From the NCBI RefSeq assembly GCF_000718255.1, contig NZ_JOFJ01000018.1:1-64000 (forward strand): a stretch of 64,000 nt of DNA, given 5' to 3'. Each line of letters begins with the position of its first letter. Positions within the stretch are counted from its first letter, which is position 1. The translations under genes were made by a program, and so were the position numbers. The stretch comes from Spirillospora albida (GTDB lineage: Bacteria > Actinomycetota > Actinomycetes > Streptosporangiales > Streptosporangiaceae). This document shows, one piece after another, positions 17,650 to 25,982 of the stretch. The notes below the pieces were generated by a model. That model did not search any database. It saw only the letters and a program-made list of their open reading frames with translations, and was not told where the DNA came from.

Positions 17650-19362
17650 TCAGGGTGGAGCGGCGGCGGGGATCGTGAGGGTGAAGGCGGTGCCCTTGCC
17701 GGGCGTGCTGGTGGCGGTGAGGGTGCCCTCGTGGGCTTCGGCGATGGTCTTGGCGATGGTGAGCCCGAGCCCCACCCCCTGGATGGCCTGCTCGGCGGCG
17801 GTGCGGGCCCGGGAGAACCGGTCGAAGACATGGGCGAGTTCTTCGGGCGGGATTCCGATGCCGCGGTCGGTGACGGTGATGGCCACACCGGAGCCGGACT
17901 CCGCCGCGGCGGCGCCTACGTGCATGGTGATGGTGGTCTGGCGGGGGGAGAACTTGGCGGCGTTGGACAGCAGCGCGGCCAGGGCCCGGACCAGCAGCGA
18001 GCGGTCGGCGTCGATGGTGGTGAGACCGGCGTCGACGCGCAGGTCGAGGGGGTGGTGGCCGAGATCGGTCTCGGACGAGGCGCGCTGCACGGCCTCGTCG
18101 AACAGGTCGGCGACCGGTACCGGCGCGCGGCGGGGGGCCAGCGGATGGCCGGTGGCGGTGGTGTTGACGGCGAGCAGGTCCTCCACCAGCCGCTGCAGCC
18201 GCCGGGCGTTGTGGGTGACGGTGTGCAGCATCTTGCGCGTCGGATGGGGGACCGCGTCCTCGTCGTCCAGGACGATCTCCAGGTAGCCCAGGATGGTGGT
18301 GAGCGGGGTGCGGAGCTCGTGGCTGACGGTGGCCACGAACTCGTCCTTGGCGTGGTCGAGTTCCTTGAGGCGGGCGACGGTGGCCTGCTCCTGCCGGTAG
18401 GCCCGGCGCAGGGCCTGTTCGGCTCGGCGCCGGTCGGTGATGTCGTGGATGAACGCGTGGAAGACCCACGCGCCGTTCTCGTGGTTGGCCCACACCACGA
18501 GCTCGATGGGGAACTCGCTGCCGTCGGCGCGGATCGCGGCCAGTTCCAGCCGCCGCCCGAGGACGGTGGAGGCGCCGGTGGCCAGGAACCGTTCGCGGCC
18601 CGCCTCGTCGGCCGCCCGGAACCGCTCCGGCACGATCGTCTCGTGGACCATCTGGCCGATGGCCTCCTCCCGGGTCATTCCGAACATCCGCTCGGCGCCG
18701 GTGTTCCAGGCGATGATGCGGCCGCCGGCGTCCATGGAGACCAGTGCCTCCACCGACGTCTCGATGACGTGCTCCAGCCGCCGCCTCGCCTGGTCGGCGC
18801 TCTGCTGGGCGCGGTGCCGGTCGACCACCCGGCCCAGCTGGTGGCCCAGGTTGCCCAGCACCCGCAGCAGGATCTCGTCCGGAGTGATCACCTGCGGGTG
18901 GAAGAACTCCAGCACCGCGACCACCCCGTCGGAGGCGATGACCGGGACCGCCAGGGCCGTTCCGGCCTCCACCTCGCCCTGCTCGGCTCGGATGCCATCG
19001 GGATGGCGGCGCAGATCGTGCAGCCACACCGGCCGGCCCGACACCGCGGCCATGCCGACGCCGCCCACCCCCGGAGGGCACGAGACCCGCCCGCTCACCC
19101 CCCGCAGCACCGGGAACCGGTCGACGTCGCCCTCCCAGATCCCCGACGACTCGAACACGCCCGGCTCGTCGGCGGGCACGCACATGTGCCCGATCGGCCA
19201 GCCGATCATCTGGGTGACCACCCGCAGCGTCGGGCGCGCGGCCGCCTGGAGGTCGCTGCTGGTACTGATGACCTCGGCGACGCTCTCCAGCAGCGCCAGC
19301 AGCATGCCCTCCCTGCCGGTCTCCGGCACAACCCCTCCGCCCTGAAACACTCCGCCCGCCAC
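17650..19362 (-). CDS. GAF-PAS sensor histidine kinase
   Basis: The 570-residue kinase has a GAF domain (about 20-190, with GWPIGHMCVPADEPGVF) and PAS/PAC (about 205-325, ending FHAFIHDITDRRRAEQAL). HisKA carries TVSHELRTPLTTILGY, and HATPase_c has the boxes LLSNAAKFSPR, DRGIGIPPEEL and GVGLGLTIAKTI. It is closely similar along its full length to the product at 54140-55870. No response regulator is adjacent. The GTG at 19362 is used; the ATG at 19305 (MLLALLESV) aligns with the conserved start of the GAF domain and is an alternative. Confidence 0.9.
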   Translation of the reverse strand: MAGGVFQGGGVVPETGREGMLLALLESVAEVISTSSDLQAAARPTLRVVTQMIGWPIGHMCVPADEPGVFESSGIWEGDVDRFPVLRGVSGRVSCPPGVGGVGMAAVSGRPVWLHDLRRHPDGIRAEQGEVEAGTALAVPVIASDGVVAVLEFFHPQVITPDEILLRVLGNLGHQLGRVVDRHRAQQSADQARRRLEHVIETSVEALVSMDAGGRIIAWNTGAERMFGMTREEAIGQMVHETIVPERFRAADEAGRERFLATGASTVLGRRLELAAIRADGSEFPIELVVWANHENGAWVFHAFIHDITDRRRAEQALRRAYRQEQATVARLKELDHAKDEFVATVSHELRTPLTTILGYLEIVLDDEDAVPHPTRKMLHTVTHNARRLQRLVEDLLAVNTTATGHPLAPRRAPVPVADLFDEAVQRASSETDLGHHPLDLRVDAGLTTIDADRSLLVRALAALLSNAAKFSPRQTTITMHVGAAAAESGSGVAITVTDRGIGIPPEELAHVFDRFSRARTAAEQAIQGVGLGLTIAKTIAEAHEGTLTATSTPGKGTAFTLTIPAAAPP

Positions 19363-19455
19363 CCATGTCCAGAGTAGTCATTCAACTACCCTGAGCATTC
19401 GGTGCCGCACCTCCGCCGTCCGGCGGCACGGTCGTGCGGATGGAGTCTCCGGGCG

Positions 19456-20052
19456 TCAGGAGAGGCGGAGCGTCGTCAGGCAGGTCGGCGCCTTCTCATC
19501 GGTGGTGATCTTCTTCTCGGCGGTCCTGCCGGCGTAGGTGATCCGCAGCGTCGCCTTGATGTCGCGGGGCAGCCAGAATCCGACGAACCCGTTGGCGTAG
19601 GTGGTGCGCGTCCCGTCGGCCAGGACGCGGCCGGTCGCGTCGTCGGTGATCTTCGCCTGCACCTCCTTGCCGCCCAGTTCGCCCTTGCACGTGGTCAGCG
19701 AGTGGTAGAAGCAGTCATGGGTGCGCTCGACGTAGGGCGCCACGGAGAGGTAGAAGCGGTCGCCGGGGATGTCCAGACCGGTCTCCGCGCCCCCGTTCGA
19801 GACCACGAGTTCGCCCGGACGGACCGACGCCCTCAGATCGGCCGGACGCTCCTGCAGACCCATCCGGTCGAGGTGGTCGATGACCTCCACGGCGGACTTG
19901 CCCGCCAGGCCGTAGGCGGCCAGCGGCGCCGGGCCGCCCGTGGCGGGCGCCGACCGCGCGGTGCCCGGCGCGGTGGCGGTCTCATCGGTCGAGGCCGCGC
20001 ACCCGGCCAGCAGCAGCGCGGAGGCCGCGGTCGCGAAGACGAGTCGCTTCAT
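19456..20052 (-). CDS. cueP: CueP-family periplasmic copper-binding lipoprotein
   Basis: A 198-residue lipoprotein: signal MKRLVFATAASALLLAGC has a lipobox ending at Cys18. The mature part has the CueP hallmark CFYHSLTTC, spacing C-x7-C, and a third cysteine in PTCLTTLRL near the C-terminus. These match the three conserved copper-ligating cysteines known from Salmonella CueP. There it handles copper and supports Cu,Zn-superoxide dismutase. Here it would be tethered to the outer face of the membrane. No copper ATPase, CueR or SOD gene is nearby. The start is unambiguous. Confidence 0.85.
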   Translation of the reverse strand: MKRLVFATAASALLLAGCAASTDETATAPGTARSAPATGGPAPLAAYGLAGKSAVEVIDHLDRMGLQERPADLRASVRPGELVVSNGGAETGLDIPGDRFYLSVAPYVERTHDCFYHSLTTCKGELGGKEVQAKITDDATGRVLADGTRTTYANGFVGFWLPRDIKATLRITYAGRTAEKKITTDEKAPTCLTTLRLS

Positions 20053-20253
20053 GGTCGTGTCCCTTTGGTATCCGGTGCCGTGGGCGGGCGCATCGACCGC
20101 TCGCCGGCTAGGTGCTTCGGCGCCGTCTCGCGCGTGCGGAACGGCGTGGTCCTCAAGTCCGTCGATTCCAGTCTCCGTGAGCGGGAAGCGCGCCCACAGG
20201 GACGCAGGCCCCGGCCGGACAGGACCTTCGGCACCGGCCTCACCTGCGGGTTC

Positions 20254-20377
20254 TCAGCGGCCGGTGTAGTGGGGGTGCGTTTCTCCAGGAAGGAGCGGAC
20301 GCCTTCGCGGTGGTCCTCGGTGGCGAACAGGTCGCCGAGGATCGTGCTCACCCAGGCGCCCAGATCGTTCCAGTGGC
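20254..20377 (-). pseudogene. C-terminal remnant of an enoyl-CoA hydratase
   Basis: On the minus strand WVSTILGDLFATEDHREGVR is followed by SFLEKRTP and, after a one-base frame change, HYTGR and a stop. This is the tail of crotonase-family hydratases (usually EGVxAFLEKRxPxFxGR). The catalytic body is absent. It lies just downstream of the ABC-2 permease gene and is presumed dead. Confidence 0.6.
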
Positions 20378-20411
20378 CTGGCGGCGGCTGTCGCCCCGCA
20401 CATGGGGTGGG

Positions 20412-21200
20412 TCATCTGAACAGCTTCATCGACCACAGGAAGCCGACCAGGGCGATCCCGGCGGACCAGGCGACGGCCTGGTAGGCGCTGGTGCCGATGG
20501 CGGCGCCCATCAGCAGGCCGCGCAGGGTCTCGATGGCGGGGGTGAACGGCTGGTACTCGGCGAACCAGCGCAGGGCGGCCGGCATGGAGCCGGTGGGCAC
20601 GAAGCCGCTGCCGAAGAACGGCAGGAGCATCAGCAGCAGGGGCGCGTTGCTGGCGCCCTCGGGGTTCTTGGCGGCCAGGCCCAATGCGACCGCCAGCCAG
20701 GTGAGCGAGAAGACGAACAGCGTCAGGAAGCCCGCGGCGGCCAGCCACTCGAGGGGTTCGGCGTTGGGCCGGAAGCCGATCGCCAGGGCGACGCCGATGA
20801 CGACCGCGATGCTGATCGCGATGGAGATCATGCTGCCGACGACGTGCCCGGTGAGGATCGATGATCGGGAGATGTCCATCGTCCGGAAGCGGGCGACGAT
20901 TCCCTCGGCCGTGTCCATGGCCACGGAGATGGCGGTACTGGTGGCGGCGCCGACGGTGGTCATCAGGATGATGCCGGGGGTGACGTAGTCGAGGTACCGG
21001 CCGCGGCCTCCTCCTCCGAGCCCGTTCCCGAGCGTGCCGCCGAAGACGTACACGAACAGCAGCAGGAAGACCACCGGCATGCCGATGAGCTGCACCGTCA
21101 TGGCCGGGTAGCGGAGCATGTGCTTCAGGCGCCGGCGGATCATCGTCGCCGAGTCGGCCAGGGTGTGGGAGACGCGGACAGCGCCCATCGAAGCGCTCAC
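20412..21200 (-). CDS. ABC-2 type transporter permease (DrrB-like)
   Basis: The 262-residue permease has six predicted helices, among them AMTVQLIGMPVVFLLLFVYV, ILTGHVVGSMISIAISIAVV and FLTLFVFSLTWLAVALGLA. It carries the ABC-2 family signature around NPEGASNAPLLLMLLPFFGS and FVPTGSMP. It pairs with the ATPase encoded immediately upstream. Its GTG overlaps the ATPase stop (GTGA). Such DrrAB-like exporters move hydrophobic drugs or lipids outward. Control is probably by the PadR regulator that heads the operon. Confidence 0.92.
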   Translation of the reverse strand: MSASMGAVRVSHTLADSATMIRRRLKHMLRYPAMTVQLIGMPVVFLLLFVYVFGGTLGNGLGGGGRGRYLDYVTPGIILMTTVGAATSTAISVAMDTAEGIVARFRTMDISRSSILTGHVVGSMISIAISIAVVIGVALAIGFRPNAEPLEWLAAAGFLTLFVFSLTWLAVALGLAAKNPEGASNAPLLLMLLPFFGSGFVPTGSMPAALRWFAEYQPFTPAIETLRGLLMGAAIGTSAYQAVAWSAGIALVGFLWSMKLFR

Positions 21201-22159
21201 CGGACCGCGCTCCCGTCCTTGGGGTCGCCGGTGAGAGTGAGGAAGACGTCGTCGAGATCGGGGGTGTGCACGGCCAGATCGGCCGGTTCGACGCCGGCGG
21301 CGTCCAGCCGGGCGAGCAGGTCGCGCAGCGAGGCGACACCGCCGTCGGAGGGGACCCGCAGTGTGAGGCGGTCGTCGTCGGAGGTGTCCAGGAAACCGGT
21401 GCCGAGCGCGCCGAGCGCGCCGGCCAGCGCGGTCTCGTCGGTGAACCGCAGGGCCACGTGGCCGCCGGGGATGAGCCGCTTGAGCTCCTCGGGGGTCCCT
21501 TCGGCGACCAGCGTCCCGCGGTCGAGGAGGGCGACCCGGTCGGCGAGCCGGTCGGCCTCCTCCAGGTACTGCGTGGTGAGGAAGATCGTGACTCCGTTGC
21601 CGGCCAGGTCGCGGATGATCCGCCACATGGTGCGGCGGCTGCGCGGGTCCAGGCCGGTGGTGGGCTCGTCCAGGAAGATGACGCGCGGGTCGCCGACGAG
21701 CGTCATCGCCAGGTCCAGCCGGCGGGCCATGCCGCCCGAGTAGGTGGACGCCGGCTTCTTCGCGGCCTCGGTGAGGTCGAACCGCTCCAGCAGCCGCGCG
21801 GCGAGCCGGCGGCCCTCGCGCCGCCGCAGGTGGTGCAGGTCGGCCATCAGGAGGAGGTTCTCCTCGCCGGTGAGGAGCTTGTCCACCGCCGAGTACTGGC
21901 CGGTGACGCCGATGGACGCGCGGACCGCCCGGGGGTTCGCGGCCAGGTCGTGGCCCGCCACCCGGACGTCGCCGCCGTCGGCGCCGATCAGCGTGGACAG
22001 GATCTGGACGACGGTGGTCTTGCCGGCCCCGTTGGGGCCGAGCAGGGAGAAGATCGCTCCTTCGGCGACGGCCAGGTCGATACCGTCGAGCACGAGGGTG
22101 TCGCCGTAGGACTTGCGCAGGCCGGTGACGGCGATCGCCGGGGGGTTCGCGCCGGTCAT
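21197..22159 (-). CDS. ABC transporter ATP-binding protein (DrrA-like)
   Basis: This 320-residue protein has Walker A GPNGAGKTT, a Q-loop at GQYSAVD, the signature YSGGMARRLDLAM, Walker B VIFLDEPTTGLD and a switch region around LTTQYLEEADRLAD. The C-terminal 100 residues form the DrrA-type regulatory extension. It energises the permease encoded downstream. The ATG at 22159 overlaps the stop of the DUF1048 gene (ATGA). The operon order is padR, DUF1048, DUF1048, ATPase, permease. Confidence 0.95.
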   Translation of the reverse strand: MTGANPPAIAVTGLRKSYGDTLVLDGIDLAVAEGAIFSLLGPNGAGKTTVVQILSTLIGADGGDVRVAGHDLAANPRAVRASIGVTGQYSAVDKLLTGEENLLLMADLHHLRRREGRRLAARLLERFDLTEAAKKPASTYSGGMARRLDLAMTLVGDPRVIFLDEPTTGLDPRSRRTMWRIIRDLAGNGVTIFLTTQYLEEADRLADRVALLDRGTLVAEGTPEELKRLIPGGHVALRFTDETALAGALGALGTGFLDTSDDDRLTLRVPSDGGVASLRDLLARLDAAGVEPADLAVHTPDLDDVFLTLTGDPKDGSAVR

Positions 22160-22464
22160 GGCTTGCCGATGGACTCTTGGTAGATGTCCGCGTAGGTGCG
22201 CGAGTCCTTGATCAGGTCGTCGCAGAAGGCGGCGACGTCGTCGCCGAGGAGTTCCCTGACCCCGCGGCCGGAGGCGACTCCCTCCTCGAAGAAGTCGACC
22301 ATCTCCGACAGCAGGTCGCCGCCGAGCAGGTCGACCGGTCCGACCTTGAAGAGGTACTTCTGGATCTCCTTGTAGACGATCTGGTAGTCCGGCGGAAGCG
22401 CCTTGACCCGCGCCGTGTGCGCCCGCCACTGCTTCTTGCCCTCGATGATGTCCCGGATCCCCAT
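22156..22464 (-). CDS. DUF1048 family protein
   Basis: The 102-residue protein has the DUF1048 layout: MGIRDIIEGKKQWRAHTARV at the start, then LPPDYQIVYKEIQKYLFK and a C-terminal ELLGDDVAAFCDDLI. DUF1048 proteins are small all-helical proteins repeatedly found beside PadR regulators and ABC exporters. Their role is unknown. It overlaps the ATPase start by four bases and follows a second DUF1048 gene by one base. Confidence 0.9.
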   Translation of the reverse strand: MGIRDIIEGKKQWRAHTARVKALPPDYQIVYKEIQKYLFKVGPVDLLGGDLLSEMVDFFEEGVASGRGVRELLGDDVAAFCDDLIKDSRTYADIYQESIGKP

Positions 22465-22465
22465 G

Positions 22466-22822
22466 TCAGCCTCCCAGCCTGTCCAGTTTCCTCGCGACGT
22501 TCCTGTTCAACTGCTCGCGCCACCGGTCGCGATAGCCGCGGGCCCCTTCCCCGCCCGCCAGCGCCGCGCAGAAGCCCCCGATGTCGTCGCCGAGCACCTC
22601 GCGCACGCTCTGCCCGTCGGCCGCCGACTCTTCGAGCAGCCCCAGGGCGCCGTCGAGAATCGGCATCAGGTTCCGGCCCGTGAAGCCCGAGTAGGGGAGG
22701 AGATGTCCCTTCATCTCCTCCCACGCCGCCCGGTGGCCGGTCGGCAGCTTCTCGGCCCGGGTTTCGAACGCCTTCCATTCCCGGGTGAGATCGCCGCCTG
22801 TCACGGTCTCCCAGAACTTCAT
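22466..22822 (-). CDS. DUF1048 family protein (second copy)
   Basis: The 118-residue relative of the next gene starts MKFWETVTGGDLTREWKAFE, contains LPTGHRAAWEEMKGHLLPYS and ends with the shared VREVLGDDIGGFCAAL box plus a basic tail. Tandem DUF1048 genes suggest a hetero-oligomer, which is an inference. Its ATG overlaps the padR stop (ATGA). Confidence 0.9.
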   Translation of the reverse strand: MKFWETVTGGDLTREWKAFETRAEKLPTGHRAAWEEMKGHLLPYSGFTGRNLMPILDGALGLLEESAADGQSVREVLGDDIGGFCAALAGGEGARGYRDRWREQLNRNVARKLDRLGG

Positions 22823-23148
22823 CTCCCGCCCTCCTTGAGCTTGTCGATCCGTGATGTGATGTAGTCCCATTTCGCCCAGAACGTCGCGAGTTCCTCGCGT
22901 CCCGCGTCGTTGAGCGCGTAGAACTTGCGCGGCGGGCCCAGCTCGGAGGGTCGTTTCGTCACCTGGACGAGCCCGTTCTTCTCCAGCCGCTGGAGGATGG
23001 CGTAGACCGTCCCCTCGACGACATCGGTGAAGCCGAGTTCGTTCAGCCGGCGCGTGATGGCGTACCCGTAGGTCTCCTCGCCGCCGATGATTTCGAGCAC
23101 GCAGCCCTCGAGCGTGCCCTTGAGCATCTCCGTCAGCTGTTTGTCCAT
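22819..23148 (-). CDS. PadR family transcriptional regulator
   Basis: This 109-residue regulator has the PadR winged helix: MLKGTLEGCVLEIIGGEETY, then GYAITRRLNELGF, EGTVYAILQRLEKNGLV and the wing PPRKFYALNDAGRE. It is the short PadR-s2 form. It heads the exporter operon and is expected to repress it until a drug-like ligand binds. The upstream gap has three ACTGACTA repeats spaced exactly 23 bp, probable binding sites. Confidence 0.95.
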   Translation of the reverse strand: MDKQLTEMLKGTLEGCVLEIIGGEETYGYAITRRLNELGFTDVVEGTVYAILQRLEKNGLVQVTKRPSELGPPRKFYALNDAGREELATFWAKWDYITSRIDKLKEGGR

Positions 23149-23170
23149 GAACCCCCCTGCTACTCAATGG

Positions 23171-23232
23171 CACTGACTACCACTACAAAGTAGCACTGAC
23201 TAGCAGTACATAGCAACACTGACTAGCAGACC
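23171..23232. promoter_or_regulatory. Three 23-bp-spaced direct repeats upstream of padR
   Basis: ACTGACTA occurs at 23172-23179, 23195-23202 and 23218-23225, with constant 23-bp spacing. The second and third extend to ACTGACTAGCAG. Interspersed CTACnnnnnTAG elements (for example CTACAAAGTAG around 23183-23193) add inverted symmetry. Position directly upstream of padR and high AT content for this genome suggest an operator/promoter array for PadR autoregulation. Confidence 0.6.
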
Positions 23233-23336
23233 TCTGCCGGGGCCGGTACGGCGAGCGCGTGAGGGCGGGATGAGCGGCCGACCTGCGGCGCTAGGCTCGT
23301 GGTGATCACTTTGGGCTGATAATGGGGAGTTCAGGC

Positions 23337-24167
23337 ATGAGCGGGGCGGTTGGAACACGTATTTCCGAAATCCTGGAGGATCGGGAGGCCGTACTCGGAC
23401 GGTGGGTCGAACTGGTCACCGAAGGGGTGCGCGGGCGGATCACCGAACGGGAAGTGCGGACGGAGCTCGGCGAGCTCTACGGGCTGGTCCAGCGGGAACT
23501 CGCGGACGGCGACGAGTCGGCGGCCGGTGAGCTGCGGGCCGCGCTCCAGGAGATCTCGCGCAGCCGGGCGCGGCAGGGGTTCAGCCCGAGCGAGACCGCG
23601 GTGAGCGTGTTCGCGCTCAAGCAGGCCGTGCACGAGCGCATCGGGGCGGCGGGCGAGGAGACGGCGTACGCGCAGTTCATCGCGTTCTCCGGTTACGTCG
23701 ACGAGCTCGGGCTGATGACGTTCGAGACCTACAGCGCCACGCGTGAGCAGGTCATCGCCGACCAGGCCGAGCAGCTGCTCGAGCTGGCGACGCCGGTGGT
23801 GAAGCTGTGGGACGGGATCCTGGGGGTGCCGCTGGTCGGGACGCTCGACTCCGCCCGGACGCAGGTGGTGATGGAGACGCTGCTGCAGATGCTCGTGGAC
23901 ACGGGTTCGCAGTTCGCGGTCATCGACATCACCGGGGTGCCGGCGGTCGACACCGAGGTCGCGCAGCACCTGCTGAAGACGGTGATGGCGGCGCGGCTGA
24001 TGGGCACCGAGTGCGTGATCTCGGGGATCCGGCCGCAGATCGCGCAGACGATCGTGACGCTGGGCATCGAGTTCGGCGACATCGTCACCAAGGCGTCGCT
24101 CGCGGACGCGCTGGCGTACGCGCTGGCCGCCAGCGGTGTGCGGCTGGTCGAGGGGGCGGGCGCCTGA
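23337..24167 (+). CDS. rsbR: RsbR-type stressosome scaffold protein
   Basis: This 276-residue protein has an N-terminal RsbRD-type helical domain (about 8-140), a linker helix and a C-terminal STAS domain (about 155-270). The STAS phospho-acceptor is visible as Thr206 in VPAVDTEVAQ. RsbR and RsbS build the stressosome shell and hold RsbT until stress. The ATG at 23337 is favoured over one at 23322 because GGGGAG lies seven bases ahead. It is the first gene of a seven-gene run joined by overlaps throughout, and its stop overlaps the rsbS ATG by one base. Confidence 0.93.
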   Translation: MSGAVGTRISEILEDREAVLGRWVELVTEGVRGRITEREVRTELGELYGLVQRELADGDESAAGELRAALQEISRSRARQGFSPSETAVSVFALKQAVHERIGAAGEETAYAQFIAFSGYVDELGLMTFETYSATREQVIADQAEQLLELATPVVKLWDGILGVPLVGTLDSARTQVVMETLLQMLVDTGSQFAVIDITGVPAVDTEVAQHLLKTVMAARLMGTECVISGIRPQIAQTIVTLGIEFGDIVTKASLADALAYALAASGVRLVEGAGA

Positions 24168-24541
24168 TGGAGCGCGTGCCGATTCTGAAGATCGGTCAGA
24201 TCCTGCTGGTGTCGATCCAGATCGATCTGCAGGACCAGACCGTCCAGGTGCTCCAGGAGGACCTGGCCGAGCGGATCGTCCGGACGGGAGCCCGGGGCGT
24301 CATCATCGACATCACGGCCGTGGACATCGTGGACTCGTTCATCGGCCGCATGTTCTCCACCATCGCGTCGATGTCGCGGCTGATGGACGCCGAGACCGTG
24401 GTGGTCGGGATGCGCCCGGCGGTGGCGATCACGCTGGTGGAGCTCGGGCTGTCGCTGGGCGGGGTGCGCACGGCGCTGGATCTGGAGAAGGGCATGCGGC
24501 TGCTCGGCGCGTCGCTGCCCAGCCTCGCGGACGGCCGATGA
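24167..24541 (+). CDS. rsbS: RsbS-type STAS antagonist
   Basis: The 124-residue single STAS domain starts MERVPILKIGQILLVSIQID and carries the conserved phospho-serine in the motif VDSFIGRMF at Ser57. This corresponds to Ser59 of Bacillus RsbS. Unphosphorylated RsbS sequesters RsbT; phosphorylation by RsbT frees it. It overlaps rsbR by one base and rsbT by four. Confidence 0.95.
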   Translation: MERVPILKIGQILLVSIQIDLQDQTVQVLQEDLAERIVRTGARGVIIDITAVDIVDSFIGRMFSTIASMSRLMDAETVVVGMRPAVAITLVELGLSLGGVRTALDLEKGMRLLGASLPSLADGR

Positions 24542-24948
24542 CGGCCCCGCCGCAGGAGCCGGTGCCCATCACCTCCGGCGACGATGTGGTGCGGGTGCGG
24601 CAGGCCGTGCGGACGGCCGCGGCGGCGGCGGGCCTCTCCCTCGTCGACCAGACGAAGATCGTGACAGCGGCGAGCGAGCTGGCGCGCAACACGCTCGTGT
24701 ACGGCGGGGGCGGTCACGCCCGGGTGGAGCGGGTCACCGACGCGCGCGGGCGGGCGGGGGTGCGGATCGCCTTCGGCGACGATGGACCGGGCATCCCGGA
24801 CATCGATCTCGCGCTCACCGAGGGCTGGACGAGCGGGTCGGGGCTGGGGCTCGGGCTGACGGGCGCCCGCCGGCTGACCGACGAGTTCCACCTGGACACC
24901 GAAGTGGGCGGGGGCACGACGGTGACGGTGACGAAATGGGCGCGGTGA
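24538..24948 (+). CDS. rsbT: RsbT-type switch kinase
   Basis: The 136-residue GHKL-fold serine/threonine kinase has an N-box at SELARNTLVYGGGG, a G1 box DDGPGI and a G2 loop GSGLGLGLTG. It should phosphorylate RsbS and RsbR and, once released, activate a downstream PP2C phosphatase. The candidate target is the receiver-GAF-SpoIIE protein at the end of this operon. Starts and stops overlap on both sides. Confidence 0.95.
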   Translation: MTAPPQEPVPITSGDDVVRVRQAVRTAAAAAGLSLVDQTKIVTAASELARNTLVYGGGGHARVERVTDARGRAGVRIAFGDDGPGIPDIDLALTEGWTSGSGLGLGLTGARRLTDEFHLDTEVGGGTTVTVTKWAR

Positions 24949-25982
24949 CGGGCGCCGGCTGGATGAGCAGCCCCCCGGTCGGAGACGCGGCGTGGATCCG
25001 GGTGGAGGAGCCCAGCGCGGCGGCGGGCGTGCGGCGCCGGATCACGGCGCTCGCCGGCAGGCTGGAGTTCGCCGGCGAGCGGCTGGAGCAGGTCCGCCTG
25101 GCCGCGACGGAGGCCGCGACGAACCTGGCCGCGCACGCCGACCGGGGCGAGATGCTGGTGCGGATCGTCCGGGACGGGGACGCCGCGGCCCTGGAGTTCG
25201 TCTGCGTCGACCGGGGGCCCGGCATCGCGGACGTGGCGGCGGCGCGGCTGGACGGGCGCTCCAGCCGCGGGACGCTGGGGATCGGGCTGGGCGCGATCGA
25301 GCGGCTCGCCGACCGCAGCGGACTGCATTCGGTGCCGGGGACCGGGACGGTGCTGTTCGCCCGGTTCCGGCGGCCGGGCGATCCGGGCGACCTCGATCCG
25401 CCGGTCGCGGGGCTGACCCGTCCGATCGACGGGGAGGACGAATGCGGCGACGCGTACGCGGTGCGCCGCGCCGCCGGGACCGTCTACGCCGTCCTCTGCG
25501 ACGGCCTCGGGCACGGGCCGCTGGCGGCGCGCGCGGCGCGGGAGGCGGTGCGGGCGTTCGAGGACGCCGTGCTGCCCGCCCCGCCCGGCGAGATCCTGCG
25601 CCGGGTGCACGAGCGGATGACCGCGACGCGCGGCGGCGCGGTGGCGGTGGCGGCGGCAGACCCGGCGGCGGGGACGGTGCGCTTCGCGGGGCTGGGGAAC
25701 GTCGCGGGCTGGGTCGTCGGCCCCGAGCGGCGGCAGGGGATGATCTCGGTGCGGGGCATCGCGGGGACCCGCACCGGCCGGCTCCGGGAGTACTCCTACG
25801 AGCTTCCCCCGGGAGCGGCGGTGGTACTGCACTCCGACGGCCTGACCGGCCGCTGGGACACCGCCGGCCTCCCGCGCGGCGACGCGCTGCTGATGGCGGC
25901 GGCCCTGTTCCGGGACGCGGGGGACCGGCACGACGACCGGTCCGTGCTCGTGGTGACGACGGCGGGCGGCGCGGGCGGATGA
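24945..25982 (+). CDS. GHKL ATPase fused to SpoIIE/PP2C phosphatase (RsbX-like)
   Basis: About 345 residues in two parts. The first is an RsbT/RsbW-like ATPase (about 20-145) with N-box EAATNLAAHA, G1 DRGPGI and G2 GTLGIGLGAIERL. The second is a PP2C domain (about 155-345) with ECGDAYAV, LCDGLGHGPLAA and LHSDGLTGRW. The phosphatase half resembles RsbX, which resets the stressosome by dephosphorylating RsbR and RsbS; the ATPase half makes it a potentially opposing kinase. GTG at 24945 overlaps the rsbT stop (GTGA). ATGs at 24936 and 24963 are alternatives. Confidence 0.9.
   Translation: MTGAGWMSSPPVGDAAWIRVEEPSAAAGVRRRITALAGRLEFAGERLEQVRLAATEAATNLAAHADRGEMLVRIVRDGDAAALEFVCVDRGPGIADVAAARLDGRSSRGTLGIGLGAIERLADRSGLHSVPGTGTVLFARFRRPGDPGDLDPPVAGLTRPIDGEDECGDAYAVRRAAGTVYAVLCDGLGHGPLAARAAREAVRAFEDAVLPAPPGEILRRVHERMTATRGGAVAVAAADPAAGTVRFAGLGNVAGWVVGPERRQGMISVRGIAGTRTGRLREYSYELPPGAAVVLHSDGLTGRWDTAGLPRGDALLMAAALFRDAGDRHDDRSVLVVTTAGGAGG

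Noticed and set aside
24992..25978. Long N-terminal extension of the stressosome histidine kinase (781 residues in total)
   Set aside because: The extension is the out-of-frame shadow of the ATPase-PP2C gene. The true start overlaps its stop as ATGA at 25979.
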